NCBI GenBank assembly: GCA_002319795.1
Contig: DCFU01000030.1
Span: 1 to 64,000, forward strand
Direction: 5' to 3'
Length of the DNA: 64,000 bases
From: Megamonas sp. UBA1796
GTDB lineage: Bacteria; Bacillota; Negativicutes; Selenomonadales; Selenomonadaceae
Shown: positions 25,599 to 34,833 of the stretch, in pieces
Position numbering within the stretch: position 1 is the first letter of the stretch
How the letters are laid out: each line of letters starts with the position of its first letter
The notes under the pieces: generated by a model
What the model was told of the DNA's origin: nothing
Databases searched by the model: none
Seen by the model: the letters and a program-made list of their open reading frames with translations, nothing else
Translations under genes and position numbers: made by a program

Positions 25599-26588
25599 AT
25601 GAAACAGGAACTTGTTGATATCATAGAGCAGCTGCAGGGACAAAGAATTCTTGTTATCGGGGATATGGTAGCGGATATCTATCTGGAAGGGAAGATTTCA
25701 CGTATTTCACGCGAAGCTCCTGTACTCGTGCTTGAGCAGGCGGCGGAGAAAATTGTGGCCGGTGGGGCGGCAAATGTCGTGAACAATGCAGCGACACTGG
25801 GCGGCAAAGTTTTTGCAGTCGGACTGTTGGGGCTGGATAACGGCGCCAAGGGACTGAAAACCATACTGTTCGAAAATGGGGCCAATACCGACGGACTTTT
25901 TTGCGATGAAAAGCGGCCGACTATTTCCAAGACGCGTATCATTGCTGGTGGGCGTGCGACTGTAAGCCAGCAGATCGTACGCATTGACAAGGAAAGCAAA
26001 GAGCCTATGGCAAAAGCCTTTGAATCTCATATCGAACAATACATGAAGCCGCTCCTGCCGCATATCAGGGGTATTGTGCTGAGCGATTATGGCTGCGGCA
26101 CAATCACCGAAACTCTCAAAAAACAGCTTTTGGACTATGCACATAAGCGCGGGATTCCGACGATTGTTGACTCACGTTATGATATTCGCGGCTTCGGCGG
26201 CGTCGATTATGTAAAGCAGAACGATGCAGAACTTGCCGCTGCGGTGGGACGGAAGCTGCCAGATGAGGAAGCTCTCTACGAGGCAGGACAGGAGCTGTTA
26301 CAGGATATGCAGGCCAGAGGGGTACTTATTACCCGCGGTGAAAAGGGTATGGTGCTTTTTGAAGCAAATGGAGCAATTCACGATATTCCCGTGTCGGACA
26401 AAAGTGAGGTCTACGATGTATCGGGCGCAGGCGATACCTGTGTGGCGACGTTTATCCTCGCGCTTGCCGCAGGAATAGAACCATCGCTTGCTGCGGAGCT
26501 TTCCAATGTTGCTTCTGGTATTGCTGTACGCAAGCTGGGTACGGCAACCGTCAGTACCGAAGAGCTGCTTGCTGCCGTCCGGGAGTGA
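25599..26588 (+). CDS. RfaE1-like D-glycero-beta-D-manno-heptose-7-phosphate kinase (copy 1, divergent)
   Basis: A 329-residue PfkB/ribokinase-fold kinase with GDMVADIYLEGKISRISREAP at the N-terminus, AGGAANVVNNAATLGG, and DVSGAGDTCVATF with the catalytic aspartate. It aligns with the kinase domain of HldE but differs from the more canonical copy at 32075-33064 in the substrate region (AGGRATVSQQIVRID here, GGHQQMLRLD there). It sits 25 nt before rfaE2, the usual partner, so both copies could serve ADP-heptose synthesis or one may act on another phosphosugar. Confidence 0.85.
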   Translation: MKQELVDIIEQLQGQRILVIGDMVADIYLEGKISRISREAPVLVLEQAAEKIVAGGAANVVNNAATLGGKVFAVGLLGLDNGAKGLKTILFENGANTDGLFCDEKRPTISKTRIIAGGRATVSQQIVRIDKESKEPMAKAFESHIEQYMKPLLPHIRGIVLSDYGCGTITETLKKQLLDYAHKRGIPTIVDSRYDIRGFGGVDYVKQNDAELAAAVGRKLPDEEALYEAGQELLQDMQARGVLITRGEKGMVLFEANGAIHDIPVSDKSEVYDVSGAGDTCVATFILALAAGIEPSLAAELSNVASGIAVRKLGTATVSTEELLAAVRE

Positions 26589-26613
26589 ATGAACAAGAGA
26601 AATGGAGGCAATC

Positions 26614-27081
26614 ATGCGGATTGATGCCAAAAATATAGAAAAATTTTGTGATATCCTGCGTGCGGGCGGAAAAAGAATCGTTTTCACTAACGGTTGTTTC
26701 GATATTTTGCATGCGGGGCATGTACGGTATCTGAACAGGGCGCGTTCCTTTGGTGACTGCCTTGTACTGGGACTGAACAGCGATGTTTCTGTGCACCGGC
26801 TCAAGGGGGATTCCCGCCCTGTCAACAGTGAGGCGGATCGTGCCGAGGTCATAGGAGCGCTGCGCTCAGTTGATTATGTGGTGATTTTTGGTGAGCAGAC
26901 AGCGGAAGATCTCATCGCGAAGGTAAAACCGGATGTTTACTGCAAGGGGGGGGACTACACGCTGGATACCCTGCCAGAGGCTAAAATCGTGCAGAACTAT
27001 GGTGGATGCGTTGAGTTCATCGATATCGTGGAAGGTCGTTCTACGAGCAGCATGATTGAAAAAATCAGGAGTACGATATGA
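26614..27081 (+). CDS. rfaE2: D-glycero-beta-D-manno-heptose 1-phosphate adenylyltransferase (RfaE2)
   Basis: A 155-residue nucleotidyltransferase corresponding to the C-terminal domain of HldE. It has TNGCFDILHAGHVRYL with the HxGH ATP site near residues 30-40, LGLNSDVSVHRLKG, and a C-terminal ST-rich element GRSTSSMIEKI. It makes ADP-D,D-heptose from heptose 1-phosphate. ATG 26614 has GGAGG at 26604-26608 upstream. The 3' end overlaps the next gene by 4 nt (ATGA). Confidence 0.92.
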   Translation: MRIDAKNIEKFCDILRAGGKRIVFTNGCFDILHAGHVRYLNRARSFGDCLVLGLNSDVSVHRLKGDSRPVNSEADRAEVIGALRSVDYVVIFGEQTAEDLIAKVKPDVYCKGGDYTLDTLPEAKIVQNYGGCVEFIDIVEGRSTSSMIEKIRSTI

Positions 27082-28097
27082 AAAATATCCTTGTTGTCAA
27101 GCTCAGTGCCATAGGGGATGTCATCCATGCGCTGCCGGTGTCCTATGCAATCAAAGAGACCTTTCCGGAAGCACATCTGACCTGGGTGGTCGAACCGCCG
27201 GCCTATGGCATATTGCAGGATAATCCTTATATAGATGAAATTCTTGTTTTTGAAAAGAAAAAATTTAAATCATTCAGTGGTTTTATTCAGAATATAGGAC
27301 CCTTGCGGGCACGTCTGCAAAGCCGCAGCTATGATGCAGCTTTGGATCTGCAGGGGCTTTTCAAGTCCGCAGCCATTGTCTGGCTGTCGAAGGCACCTCT
27401 GCGCCTTGGTACCTGCAACATGCGCGAGTGCAGTGACCGCATAAGCCGCCCGGTTGCGGGGATGCATGCGGAGGGACATATCGTGGAACGTTATCTCGAT
27501 GTGGCGCGGGCAATGGGCTGCCGGGTAGATAACGTTAGATTCCCGGTCGCAATATCGGAACGTGAACGGGAGCTTGCGGGACGTATTTTGCACCAGGGCG
27601 GAGTAAATCCGGACATGCCGTATGCAGTGCTTGCAGTAGGTGCGAATTGGCCGAACAAGCGTTGGCCCGTGGAGAGCTATGCGCGCCTGACGGATTGGCT
27701 CTATAACAGAAAACTTATCCCTGTGCTTATCGGCGGCGGGGTCGTAGATGAACGGCTCGCGGCTGAAATAGTCTCTGCGGCGGAGATACCGCCCGTCAGT
27801 CTCGTGGGGAAAACTTCGCTGAAGCAGCTGGCGGCCGTCATACAGGGAGCCAGATTTACACTTGGCGGAGATACCGGCCCGGTGCATTTGTCAGCTGGTC
27901 TTGGTATGCAGACCATCATGCTCATGGGCCCGACGGATGCCAACCGCAATGGGCCTTATGGGCAGCCGGATCATGCCATCGAGGTGAACCGTCCCTGCAA
28001 ATATTGTTGGAAGCGGGCCTGCCCGAAGGGACTTGACTGCCTGGCGAGGATATCCGTGGAACAGGTAAAAGAAAAAATCGAAATGGTGATAACATGA
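27078..28097 (+). CDS. GT9 heptosyltransferase (WaaC/WaaF-like), copy 1
   Basis: A 339-residue GT-B glycosyltransferase of family 9 that adds heptose to the LPS inner core on the cytoplasmic face. N-terminal KLSAIGDVIHALPV is the acceptor-side loop typical of WaaC-like members, and GGDTGPVHLSAGLG is the donor-site motif near residues 258-271. The C-terminus carries a four-cysteine pattern (PCKYCWKRACPKGLDC). It is translationally coupled to rfaE2 upstream and to the next GT9 gene downstream. Confidence 0.9.
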   Translation: MKNILVVKLSAIGDVIHALPVSYAIKETFPEAHLTWVVEPPAYGILQDNPYIDEILVFEKKKFKSFSGFIQNIGPLRARLQSRSYDAALDLQGLFKSAAIVWLSKAPLRLGTCNMRECSDRISRPVAGMHAEGHIVERYLDVARAMGCRVDNVRFPVAISERERELAGRILHQGGVNPDMPYAVLAVGANWPNKRWPVESYARLTDWLYNRKLIPVLIGGGVVDERLAAEIVSAAEIPPVSLVGKTSLKQLAAVIQGARFTLGGDTGPVHLSAGLGMQTIMLMGPTDANRNGPYGQPDHAIEVNRPCKYCWKRACPKGLDCLARISVEQVKEKIEMVIT

Positions 28098-29128
28098 GCC
28101 AGCTTATACCAGCCAATACTATATTGATCATCGATCTTGCCTTTATCGGCGATGTGATACTGGCTACGCCGGTTGTGCGGGCTGTGAGGGCGGCGTATCC
28201 CGATGCGCACCTTACGATGCTGTCTGTGCCGCTTACTGCGAGCATTGCGGCGATGAATCCTTACATCGATGAAGTGATTCCCTATGATAAGCGCGGACGT
28301 CACCGGGGCTTTTTTGGTATGTTCACTATGGCCCGGGAGCTGAAGCGGCATGCCTTTGATATGGTGATTTGCATGAATTTCGCGGTACGCGGTGCTGTGG
28401 TAGCGTGGCTGGCGGATATTCCGGTACGCGTAGGCTATGATGCGCAGCATGCTTCGTTGTTCCTGACGCATGTAAGCACAGCAAAACGTACGGGTATTCA
28501 ACATGAAACCCTGAACCATCTTGAGGTGCTGCGTCCTTTGGGCTTGGCAACGCAAGATACCTCGTTGGTATTGCAGCCCTCTGCCGGAGCCATAGCTTCT
28601 TTGGCGGCGAAAAAAGAGCGGTACAATATTCCGGCTGCGGGTTATGTGGCGATTTGTCCCTTTGGCAGCTACGCAAAGAAAAATTTGTCCCTTGCGGCTT
28701 CGGCACATTTGGTCAGGCATCTGAGCCAGCATCAGCCGGTTTATCTTATCGGCGGAACGGCGGAGGGCGATGGCCTTGCACAGATTGCACTCCTTGCCGG
28801 GCTTGACTTTTCGCATATTCTGGCGGGTACGTTTTCTTTGGATGAGCTGGCGGCTTTCTTGCAGGATGCCGCCTGCCTTGTGACCGTGGATACGGGCCCT
28901 ATGCACATAGCGCAGGCGGTTGGCTGCCCTGTGGCAGCAATCTTTGGCCCCACAGATCCGGTTGTCTGGGGGCCTCGCGGTGAGCAGGCAGTGGTGCTCT
29001 GCAGAGAAAAGAAATGCGCGCCTTGCTGGGGCAAGGGCACCTGCCATCAGAATGACTGCATGCGGGAAATTACGGTTTCGGAGATTCTTGCAGCGGTAGA
29101 GAAACTGCTGGAGGTGAAATCTTTATGA
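28094..29128 (+). CDS. GT9 heptosyltransferase (WaaF-like), copy 2
   Basis: A 344-residue GT9 enzyme with IIDLAFIGDVILATPVVRAV at the N-terminus, TVDTGPMHIAQAVG in the donor site and a C-terminal cysteine pattern (CAPCWGKGTCHQNDC). It is of the heptosyltransferase II type. Overlaps of 4 nt on both sides couple it to GT9 copy 1 and to the following GT2 gene. Confidence 0.9.
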   Translation: MSQLIPANTILIIDLAFIGDVILATPVVRAVRAAYPDAHLTMLSVPLTASIAAMNPYIDEVIPYDKRGRHRGFFGMFTMARELKRHAFDMVICMNFAVRGAVVAWLADIPVRVGYDAQHASLFLTHVSTAKRTGIQHETLNHLEVLRPLGLATQDTSLVLQPSAGAIASLAAKKERYNIPAAGYVAICPFGSYAKKNLSLAASAHLVRHLSQHQPVYLIGGTAEGDGLAQIALLAGLDFSHILAGTFSLDELAAFLQDAACLVTVDTGPMHIAQAVGCPVAAIFGPTDPVVWGPRGEQAVVLCREKKCAPCWGKGTCHQNDCMREITVSEILAAVEKLLEVKSL

Positions 29129-29862
29129 CCAGACTGGCTGTGCTTATTTTGACCTGTAACGAGGAAAAAAATATTGCGGACTGTATCAAAAGCGCTTCCT
29201 TTGCGGATGAAATTGTAGTCATTGATTCGGGTAGTACAGACGCAACAGAGTCTATTGCTGTTGCACTTGGAGCGCATTTTTGCTGCCATGCGATGCAGGA
29301 GGATGGCTTCGCGGGGCAGCGCAATTTTGCGCTTGCGCAGACAGAGGCAGACTGGGTGTTTTATCTTGATGCTGACGAAAGGCTCACCGATGAGGCAGGC
29401 CGGGAAATACGCGCGATGGCAGACAAAAATGAATCCGCTGCCTACAAAATCAAACGCCTGAATCTGGTGCTTGGGCAGTGTATGCGTTATGGTGCCCATC
29501 GCCCGGACTGGTCGCTGCGCCTGTATCCCCGGCAGGCGGTCCATTGGCGGGGCGTCGTGCATGAGAGCGCGGAGCTTTCTATTCCCGTGCGCTGCCTGCA
29601 AGAGCCTATGCAACATTACACCTATAAAGACTGGGAAACATATTTCCGGAAATTCAATCAATATACGACACTCGCTGCCCAAAACATGAAAAAAAAAGGC
29701 GCCCGGGCCGGGTTTGCCGGAATCCTGCTGCATCCATTGTTTGGTTTTTTCAAAGCGTATGTTTTAAGGCAGGGCTGGCGCGACGGCCTGCTTGGCTTCA
29801 TTATGTCGGTGCTGGCTGGTTTTTCAACCTTTGTAAAATATATAAAATTGAGGTATCTGTGA
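29125..29862 (+). CDS. Family 2 glycosyltransferase, LPS core type (WaaE/LgtF-like)
   Basis: A 245-residue GT-A enzyme beginning LAVLILTCNEEKNIADC, with IDSGSTDAT and YLDADERLTDE providing the metal-binding DxD-like motif. The C-terminal part ends in a hydrophobic/amphipathic segment (FIMSVLAGFSTFVKYI). WaaE/KdtX-like members add glucose to inner-core heptose. It overlaps the preceding gene by 4 nt and the next start follows its stop immediately. Confidence 0.88.
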   Translation: MTRLAVLILTCNEEKNIADCIKSASFADEIVVIDSGSTDATESIAVALGAHFCCHAMQEDGFAGQRNFALAQTEADWVFYLDADERLTDEAGREIRAMADKNESAAYKIKRLNLVLGQCMRYGAHRPDWSLRLYPRQAVHWRGVVHESAELSIPVRCLQEPMQHYTYKDWETYFRKFNQYTTLAAQNMKKKGARAGFAGILLHPLFGFFKAYVLRQGWRDGLLGFIMSVLAGFSTFVKYIKLRYL

Positions 29863-30966
29863 ATGTATAAAAATATTCTTGTCATCAATCTTATGCATAT
29901 TGGCGATCTTCTGCTGGTTACGCCGGTTTTGCGTACGCTTCGGGCGAACTATCCAGAAGCGCGTATTTCGCTTTTGGCGGATAAAAAGCTCGCGGATCTC
30001 GTGCAGTATAATAAGCATATTGATGAATGCCTGCTCATTGATAAAAAAGGAAAGGATGACCATATTTTCAGCTTTCTGTTATTCATACAGAAGCTGCGGC
30101 GGAAAAAATATGATCTGGTCATCAACCTGCATCGTAACGAGCGGGCCTCGGCACTGGCTGCTTTTAGCGGCGCGAAACGCATTGTCGGTTACAGTAAACC
30201 GGGATTTTCGCTGCTTTTTGACAAGGTCATGCCGAATACCAAGGCTGTAAAGCATCAGATACATTCACATTTTGATGTGCTGCGCGAAGCTGCAGGTGTT
30301 ACCAAAATCGATGACGGCGGTATTGAGATGTGGCTGCCGCCGCAGGCTGAGCAAAAAGCCGATAAGCTTTGGGAACAAAGCTTCACTGCAGGAAAAAAAG
30401 TTGTCGCGCTCAATATCGGTGCGAGCTGGAAAACAAAACGCTGGCTGGACAGCTATTTCGCCGAAACGGCGGATCGTCTGGTCGAAAAGGGATATGGCAT
30501 TGCCTTTTTTGGCGGCCCATCGGACAAGGCCCTGGTAGAAGAGACGATGGCGCAGATGCGGCATCGGGTCAACGATTCCGTGCGGGTATTCACTGGCAGG
30601 GTATCCCTTGCCGAGCTGGCCGCGCTTTTAAAAAAATGTGTACTTTTCATCACGACGGATTCCGGTCCCATGCATGTGGGAGTTGCGCAGAACGTGCCGA
30701 TTGTGACGATGTTTGGTTCGTCTCCTGTGCCGGGCTTCTATCCCTATGATGCGAAGGATATCCTCATCAAGACCCCGGAAAAATGCCATCCCTGCGGTAT
30801 TCATGAATGTCCGCGGCCGGGGAAGGACAATATGGCTTGTATGAAACGCATTCCCGTCGATGTGGTCATGGAATATGCGGAGAAACTTTTGCAGGTTTAT
30901 GAAAATCAGGCAGGTAATATTCCGCGGATTTATGGACAATATGAATGCAAGGTTGTAGAATTATAA
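29863..30966 (+). CDS. GT9 heptosyltransferase (WaaQ/WaaF-like), copy 3
   Basis: A 367-residue GT9 glycosyltransferase with VINLMHIGDLLLVTPVLRTL, TTDSGPMHVGVAQ and the C-terminal cysteine series KCHPCGIHEC. The first codon follows the previous stop directly and a GAGGT lies upstream. A C-terminal extension of about 20 residues after the usual family end has no recognisable feature. Confidence 0.88.
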   Translation: MYKNILVINLMHIGDLLLVTPVLRTLRANYPEARISLLADKKLADLVQYNKHIDECLLIDKKGKDDHIFSFLLFIQKLRRKKYDLVINLHRNERASALAAFSGAKRIVGYSKPGFSLLFDKVMPNTKAVKHQIHSHFDVLREAAGVTKIDDGGIEMWLPPQAEQKADKLWEQSFTAGKKVVALNIGASWKTKRWLDSYFAETADRLVEKGYGIAFFGGPSDKALVEETMAQMRHRVNDSVRVFTGRVSLAELAALLKKCVLFITTDSGPMHVGVAQNVPIVTMFGSSPVPGFYPYDAKDILIKTPEKCHPCGIHECPRPGKDNMACMKRIPVDVVMEYAEKLLQVYENQAGNIPRIYGQYECKVVEL

Positions 30967-30999
30967 GAAACAGAAAATCAGAGGAAAAGAGGCGGCGGC

Positions 31000-32091
31000 G
31001 TGCGAATCATACAAGTGGCTCATGCGATGACAAAGGATGATGGCGCGAGCAGGCATGTGCTTAATATGGACCACATATTGAAGCAGCTGGGCTATGATAC
31101 AGTTATGTTTTCTCATAAGATCGATGCGCGCATAGAAGCGGACATCCATTCCATGGAAGAATTTGACGCCGATGCGAAAGACATCCTGATCTATCAGATG
31201 ACTTCCGGTACATCTTTCAATCAATGGGTATACCGATATCCACATAAAATCGTGCTGTATTATCACAATATAACCCCAGCCAGATATTTCTTCGGCAATG
31301 CCTGGGGTTCATGGTTCAAGTGCCTGAAGGGGCGCAGAGACCTTCGGCGCATTGTCGGGAATGCATTCTATGGCTGGGGGGCGTCAGAGTATTCGTGCCA
31401 GGAACTCAAAGACCTGGGACTTGCGCATACCAGCGTCATGCCCGCGGTTGTGGAACCGCAGCACTATCTGGGGTATGGGCTGGTGCAGCCGCTTTATGAG
31501 AAATACCATGACGGATGGCTTAATTTGCTTATCGTTGGTCGCGGTGTGCCGCATAAAAAGCAGGATGAGGCCATTGCCATAACGAACTACTATAAGGAGC
31601 ATATTTCGGCTAAGGTACGTCTGATTATCGTCGGCAACATTAAACCAAGCTTTGCTAAAAAGCTGCATGCGATGGTAGACAGCCTTGAACTTGCAAAGCA
31701 TGTAGTATTTGCGGGACAGGTTTCCAATGAGGAACTGTGCACGCTTTACCGCTTGTCGGATGCGGTGCTTTCCATGAGCGAGCACGAGGGTTTTTGCGTG
31801 CCGCTGGTTGAAGGCATGATTTTTGGCAAGCCGGTTTTTGCCTATAGCTGCGCGGCCGTTCCCGAGACTTTGGGGCGGGCGGGTATATTGCTCAGCGACA
31901 AGACACCAGCCGTGGCTGCGGAGTGCATACACCGGAGCCTGCAGGATCAGGTGCTGCTGGAGCAGCTGGCCGTCGGGCGACGGGAGCGTTTACAGGAACT
32001 TTCCTATGATAATATCGTAAAAAAGATAGAGTATGATATGCAAAAAATCCTGGAACTTTGGGGGAGGCAGACGAATGGAAATCAATTATGA
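31000..32091 (+). CDS. Family 4 glycosyltransferase (RfaB/GT1-superfamily)
   Basis: A 363-residue GT-B retaining glycosyltransferase. The N-terminal half binds the acceptor (VAHAMTKDDGASRHVLNM) and the C-terminal half contains the EX7E element (SEHEGFCVPLVEGMIFGKPV), typical of GT4 enzymes. The start is GTG 31000 after AGAGGCGGCGGC. The sugar is not predictable. Its last 17 nt overlap the second heptose kinase gene. Confidence 0.87.
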   Translation: MRIIQVAHAMTKDDGASRHVLNMDHILKQLGYDTVMFSHKIDARIEADIHSMEEFDADAKDILIYQMTSGTSFNQWVYRYPHKIVLYYHNITPARYFFGNAWGSWFKCLKGRRDLRRIVGNAFYGWGASEYSCQELKDLGLAHTSVMPAVVEPQHYLGYGLVQPLYEKYHDGWLNLLIVGRGVPHKKQDEAIAITNYYKEHISAKVRLIIVGNIKPSFAKKLHAMVDSLELAKHVVFAGQVSNEELCTLYRLSDAVLSMSEHEGFCVPLVEGMIFGKPVFAYSCAAVPETLGRAGILLSDKTPAVAAECIHRSLQDQVLLEQLAVGRRERLQELSYDNIVKKIEYDMQKILELWGRQTNGNQL

Positions 32092-33064
32092 GAGGCTTTC
32101 GAAGTTTGTGCAAGATGGTACGGCAGCCTGCAGGGTGCTTGTCGTAGGCGATGTGATGCTGGATAAGTACTATTATGGGGAGGTCACGCGGATTTCCCCG
32201 GAGGCGCCGGTCCCAGTCACGCATGTGCTCGACCAGAAGGAAACCCTTGGCGGCGCTGCCAATGTGGCGCATAATCTCGCGCTGCTGGGCTGTCAGATCT
32301 CGATTGCGGGTTATGTGGGCGAAGACTACCATTGCCAGAGTCTGCTCGATAAGTTCACGTCGCGCGGCATCGACTATAAGGGGCTCGTGCATACTGAGGC
32401 GCCGACAACCACCAAGCTGCGTATCATGGGCGGACATCAGCAGATGCTGCGTCTTGACTTTGAGGAAACATCCCCGGTGATGGCGCCTTACTCCACACGT
32501 TTGCTGAACTATGTGGAGCAGAAACTCAATGAAGGTCTTGATTGCGTAATCCTGTCGGATTATGGCAAGGGGGCCTGTACGAGGGAGACTTGTACGCAGA
32601 TTATTGGACTTTGCCATGCAGCAGGAATTCCCATTATTGTGGATCCGAAGGGCAGCGACTGGAAAAAATATGCAGGTGTGGATTATATCACGCCGAATAT
32701 CAAGGAAATCAATGCAGTATTGCCGGAACCTGTCAAAAATAAAGACGAAGCAGTCGAAAAAGCCGCACGGTATCTTATGCGCAAATACAAAATCAAAAAT
32801 ATCGTGGCAACGCGCTCAGAAGCAGGGCTGAGTCTTGTACGCGCGGATGAAATTGAGCATATACCAACCAAAGCACAGGAGGTATTCGATGTATCCGGTG
32901 CCGGAGATACAGTCATTGCCGTTATGGCACTGGCAATCGCGGGCGGCATCGTACCTGCTGAAGGGGCTTATCTGGCAAATCTCGCGGCGAGCGTTGTTGT
33001 GGCCAAGCTGGGTACCTATGCAGTAAGCAAGGAAGAGCTGTACACGGCATTATATGGAAAATAA
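32075..33064 (+). CDS. rfaE1: RfaE1 D-glycero-beta-D-manno-heptose-7-phosphate kinase (copy 2, canonical)
   Basis: A 329-residue ribokinase-fold kinase. VGDVMLDKYYYGEVTRISPE, TLGGAANVAHNLALLG, TTTKLRIMGGHQQMLRLDFEE and DVSGAGDTVIAV match the classical HldE kinase domain closely. It phosphorylates heptose 7-phosphate to the beta-1,7-bisphosphate. ATG 32075 follows GGGGGAGGC and lies within the end of the GT4 gene. Together with rfaE2, hldD and gmhB it completes the ADP-heptose branch. Confidence 0.92.
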   Translation: MEINYERLSKFVQDGTAACRVLVVGDVMLDKYYYGEVTRISPEAPVPVTHVLDQKETLGGAANVAHNLALLGCQISIAGYVGEDYHCQSLLDKFTSRGIDYKGLVHTEAPTTTKLRIMGGHQQMLRLDFEETSPVMAPYSTRLLNYVEQKLNEGLDCVILSDYGKGACTRETCTQIIGLCHAAGIPIIVDPKGSDWKKYAGVDYITPNIKEINAVLPEPVKNKDEAVEKAARYLMRKYKIKNIVATRSEAGLSLVRADEIEHIPTKAQEVFDVSGAGDTVIAVMALAIAGGIVPAEGAYLANLAASVVVAKLGTYAVSKEELYTALYGK

Positions 33065-33344
33065 AGGCAGGGTAAAATTTTTGGAAAATGCAAAGCTTAT
33101 AAAAACAGGGCTGTAAATTTTTGGTTTAATAAAATCTGTAGCGCATGAATTGTGTACTTTGGCATCCGGGACTGGTATAGGGGACGCATCTTGCATATTG
33201 GTCATTTTTTTCGATTGTAACGGGCCTTATGCTGCAGAGACTTACAGAATATAATATGGACAATTCTGTGGTGACCAAGCGTTTCTGGTTTTCACTCGGG
33301 ATATGCTTGCAATGGATACGACTCAGTAGGGAGGAAAGGGTAAA
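33065..33344 (+). promoter_or_regulatory. 280-bp gap with a possible promoter before hldD
   Basis: No gene is seen here. A TATAAT near 33252-33257 has a weak TTATGC 17 nt upstream, making a possible promoter for hldD and the following genes. A strong ribosome site GGGAGGAAAGGG precedes the hldD ATG. No terminator-like hairpin was recognised. Confidence 0.35.
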
Positions 33345-34316
33345 ATGATTATAGTAACAGGTGGTGCCGGTTTTATTGGCAGCAATATCGTAAAGGAGCT
33401 TAATCTTCAGGGCAGGACAGATATTCTCATTGTGGATGACCTCAAGGACGGACAAAACTACAAGAATCTCAGAGGGCTACAGTTCATCGACTATCAGCAC
33501 AAGGATGATTTTTTGCAGAGCATTGAGGATGATGACTTTGACGGTACGGATATCGATGGGGTTTTTCATGAGGGTGCCTGCTCAGATACGATGGAATATG
33601 ATGTCAACTATATGATGAAAGTGAACTATGAATATTCAAAATCTGTGATGCATTTCTGTATGCAGCATCGCATCCCGTTTCTGTATGCGTCCTCCGCTTC
33701 GACATATGGCAGCGGGAAGAATGGTTTCTGTGAAGGGGATGCGTGCGAAGATGCACTCAACCCCTATGCTTTTTCCAAGCTGGCTTTTGATCGCTATGTG
33801 CGGCAGGTACTGCCTGAGGTGCGCAGCCAGATTGTCGGCCTCAAATATTTCAATGTTTATGGCCCGCAGGAACATCACAAGGGGAAGATGGCTTCAATTT
33901 TTTATCAGCTGTATCATCAGATAAAGGATACAGGCGTTGCCCGCTTGTTCAAGGGCACTGATGGCTATAAAGACGGGGAACAGCGCCGGGATTTCGTCTA
34001 TGTACGCGATGTTGTGGGCGTGAACCTTTGGTTCTGGAAGAACCAGGCACCGAGTGGCATCTACAACTGCGGTACGGGGCACGCACATACCTATAACGAG
34101 GCAGCCAAAGCAGTTATCAGTGCGCTTGGCGAGGGGCATATCGAATATCGCGAGTTTCCTTCGGTGCTGCGCGGCAAATACCAGAACTTTACCGAAGCGG
34201 ATACCACAGAGCTTTTAACTGCGGGATATGATCAAGGCTTCTATGAGATGCAGGAAGCTGTTGCCGAATATTGCAGGTTCCTCGATGAAGGCGGTTACTT
34301 TATTTATGGCAAATAA
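33345..34316 (+). CDS. hldD: ADP-L-glycero-D-manno-heptose 6-epimerase
   Basis: A 323-residue short-chain dehydrogenase-type epimerase with IIVTGGAGFIGSNIVKEL at the cofactor site, the catalytic Tyr-x3-Lys in NPYAFSKLAFD, SSASTYGSG and KYFNVYGP. It converts the D,D form of ADP-heptose to the L,D form used by heptosyltransferases. Its 3' end overlaps gmhB by 11 nt. Confidence 0.94.
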   Translation: MIIVTGGAGFIGSNIVKELNLQGRTDILIVDDLKDGQNYKNLRGLQFIDYQHKDDFLQSIEDDDFDGTDIDGVFHEGACSDTMEYDVNYMMKVNYEYSKSVMHFCMQHRIPFLYASSASTYGSGKNGFCEGDACEDALNPYAFSKLAFDRYVRQVLPEVRSQIVGLKYFNVYGPQEHHKGKMASIFYQLYHQIKDTGVARLFKGTDGYKDGEQRRDFVYVRDVVGVNLWFWKNQAPSGIYNCGTGHAHTYNEAAKAVISALGEGHIEYREFPSVLRGKYQNFTEADTTELLTAGYDQGFYEMQEAVAEYCRFLDEGGYFIYGK

Positions 34317-34833
34317 AGCGGCTTTCTTTGACCGCGACGGAACGCTCAACGTAGATATCCATTACTTGTATCGTTCGGAAGACTTTGTCTGGACAAAAGA
34401 TGCAACAGCCGCGGTGAAATATTGCAACGATAACGGCTACAAGGTCATTGTGGTAACGAATCAGAGCGGTGTGGCACGCGGCTATTATACGGAAGAGGAT
34501 GTGCAGCGTCTGCATGCCTGGATGAATCAGGAGCTTGCGGCAGAGAATGCACATATAGATGCCTTCTATTATTGTCCACATCATACAGAAGGTACCGTTG
34601 CTGCTTACAAGGCAGCGTGCGGCTGCCGCAAACCGTCACCCAAAATGGTGAACGAAGCCTGTGCGGACTTCCAGGTAGATAAGGCCCGTTCCTTTTTCAT
34701 CGGAGATACGGCCTCTGACATGCAGTGTGCCGCTAATGCTGGTATCTGCGGGCAATTGTTTGCTGGCGGCAGCCTCCTTGCGTCTGTCAGGACCGCGGAG
34801 ATAAAAGTTTCAGGCAAAATTGGAGAGAAATAG
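34306..34833 (+). CDS. gmhB: D-glycero-D-manno-heptose-1,7-bisphosphate 7-phosphatase
   Basis: A 175-residue HAD phosphatase. Motif I is FFDRDGTLNVD, a zinc-binding loop contains CPHHTEGT and CGCRKPSPKM, and motif III is IGDTASDMQCA. It removes the 7-phosphate after the kinase step. ATG 34306 overlaps the end of hldD and gives the native N-terminus (MANKAAFFDRDGT); the longer start at 34228 would lie inside hldD. Confidence 0.92.
   Translation: MANKAAFFDRDGTLNVDIHYLYRSEDFVWTKDATAAVKYCNDNGYKVIVVTNQSGVARGYYTEEDVQRLHAWMNQELAAENAHIDAFYYCPHHTEGTVAAYKAACGCRKPSPKMVNEACADFQVDKARSFFIGDTASDMQCAANAGICGQLFAGGSLLASVRTAEIKVSGKIGEK

Noticed and set aside
27971..29047. Minus-strand open frame of 358 codons opposite a GT9 gene
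   Set aside because: Lies wholly antisense to coupled glycosyltransferase genes and shows only reversed-codon-like composition.
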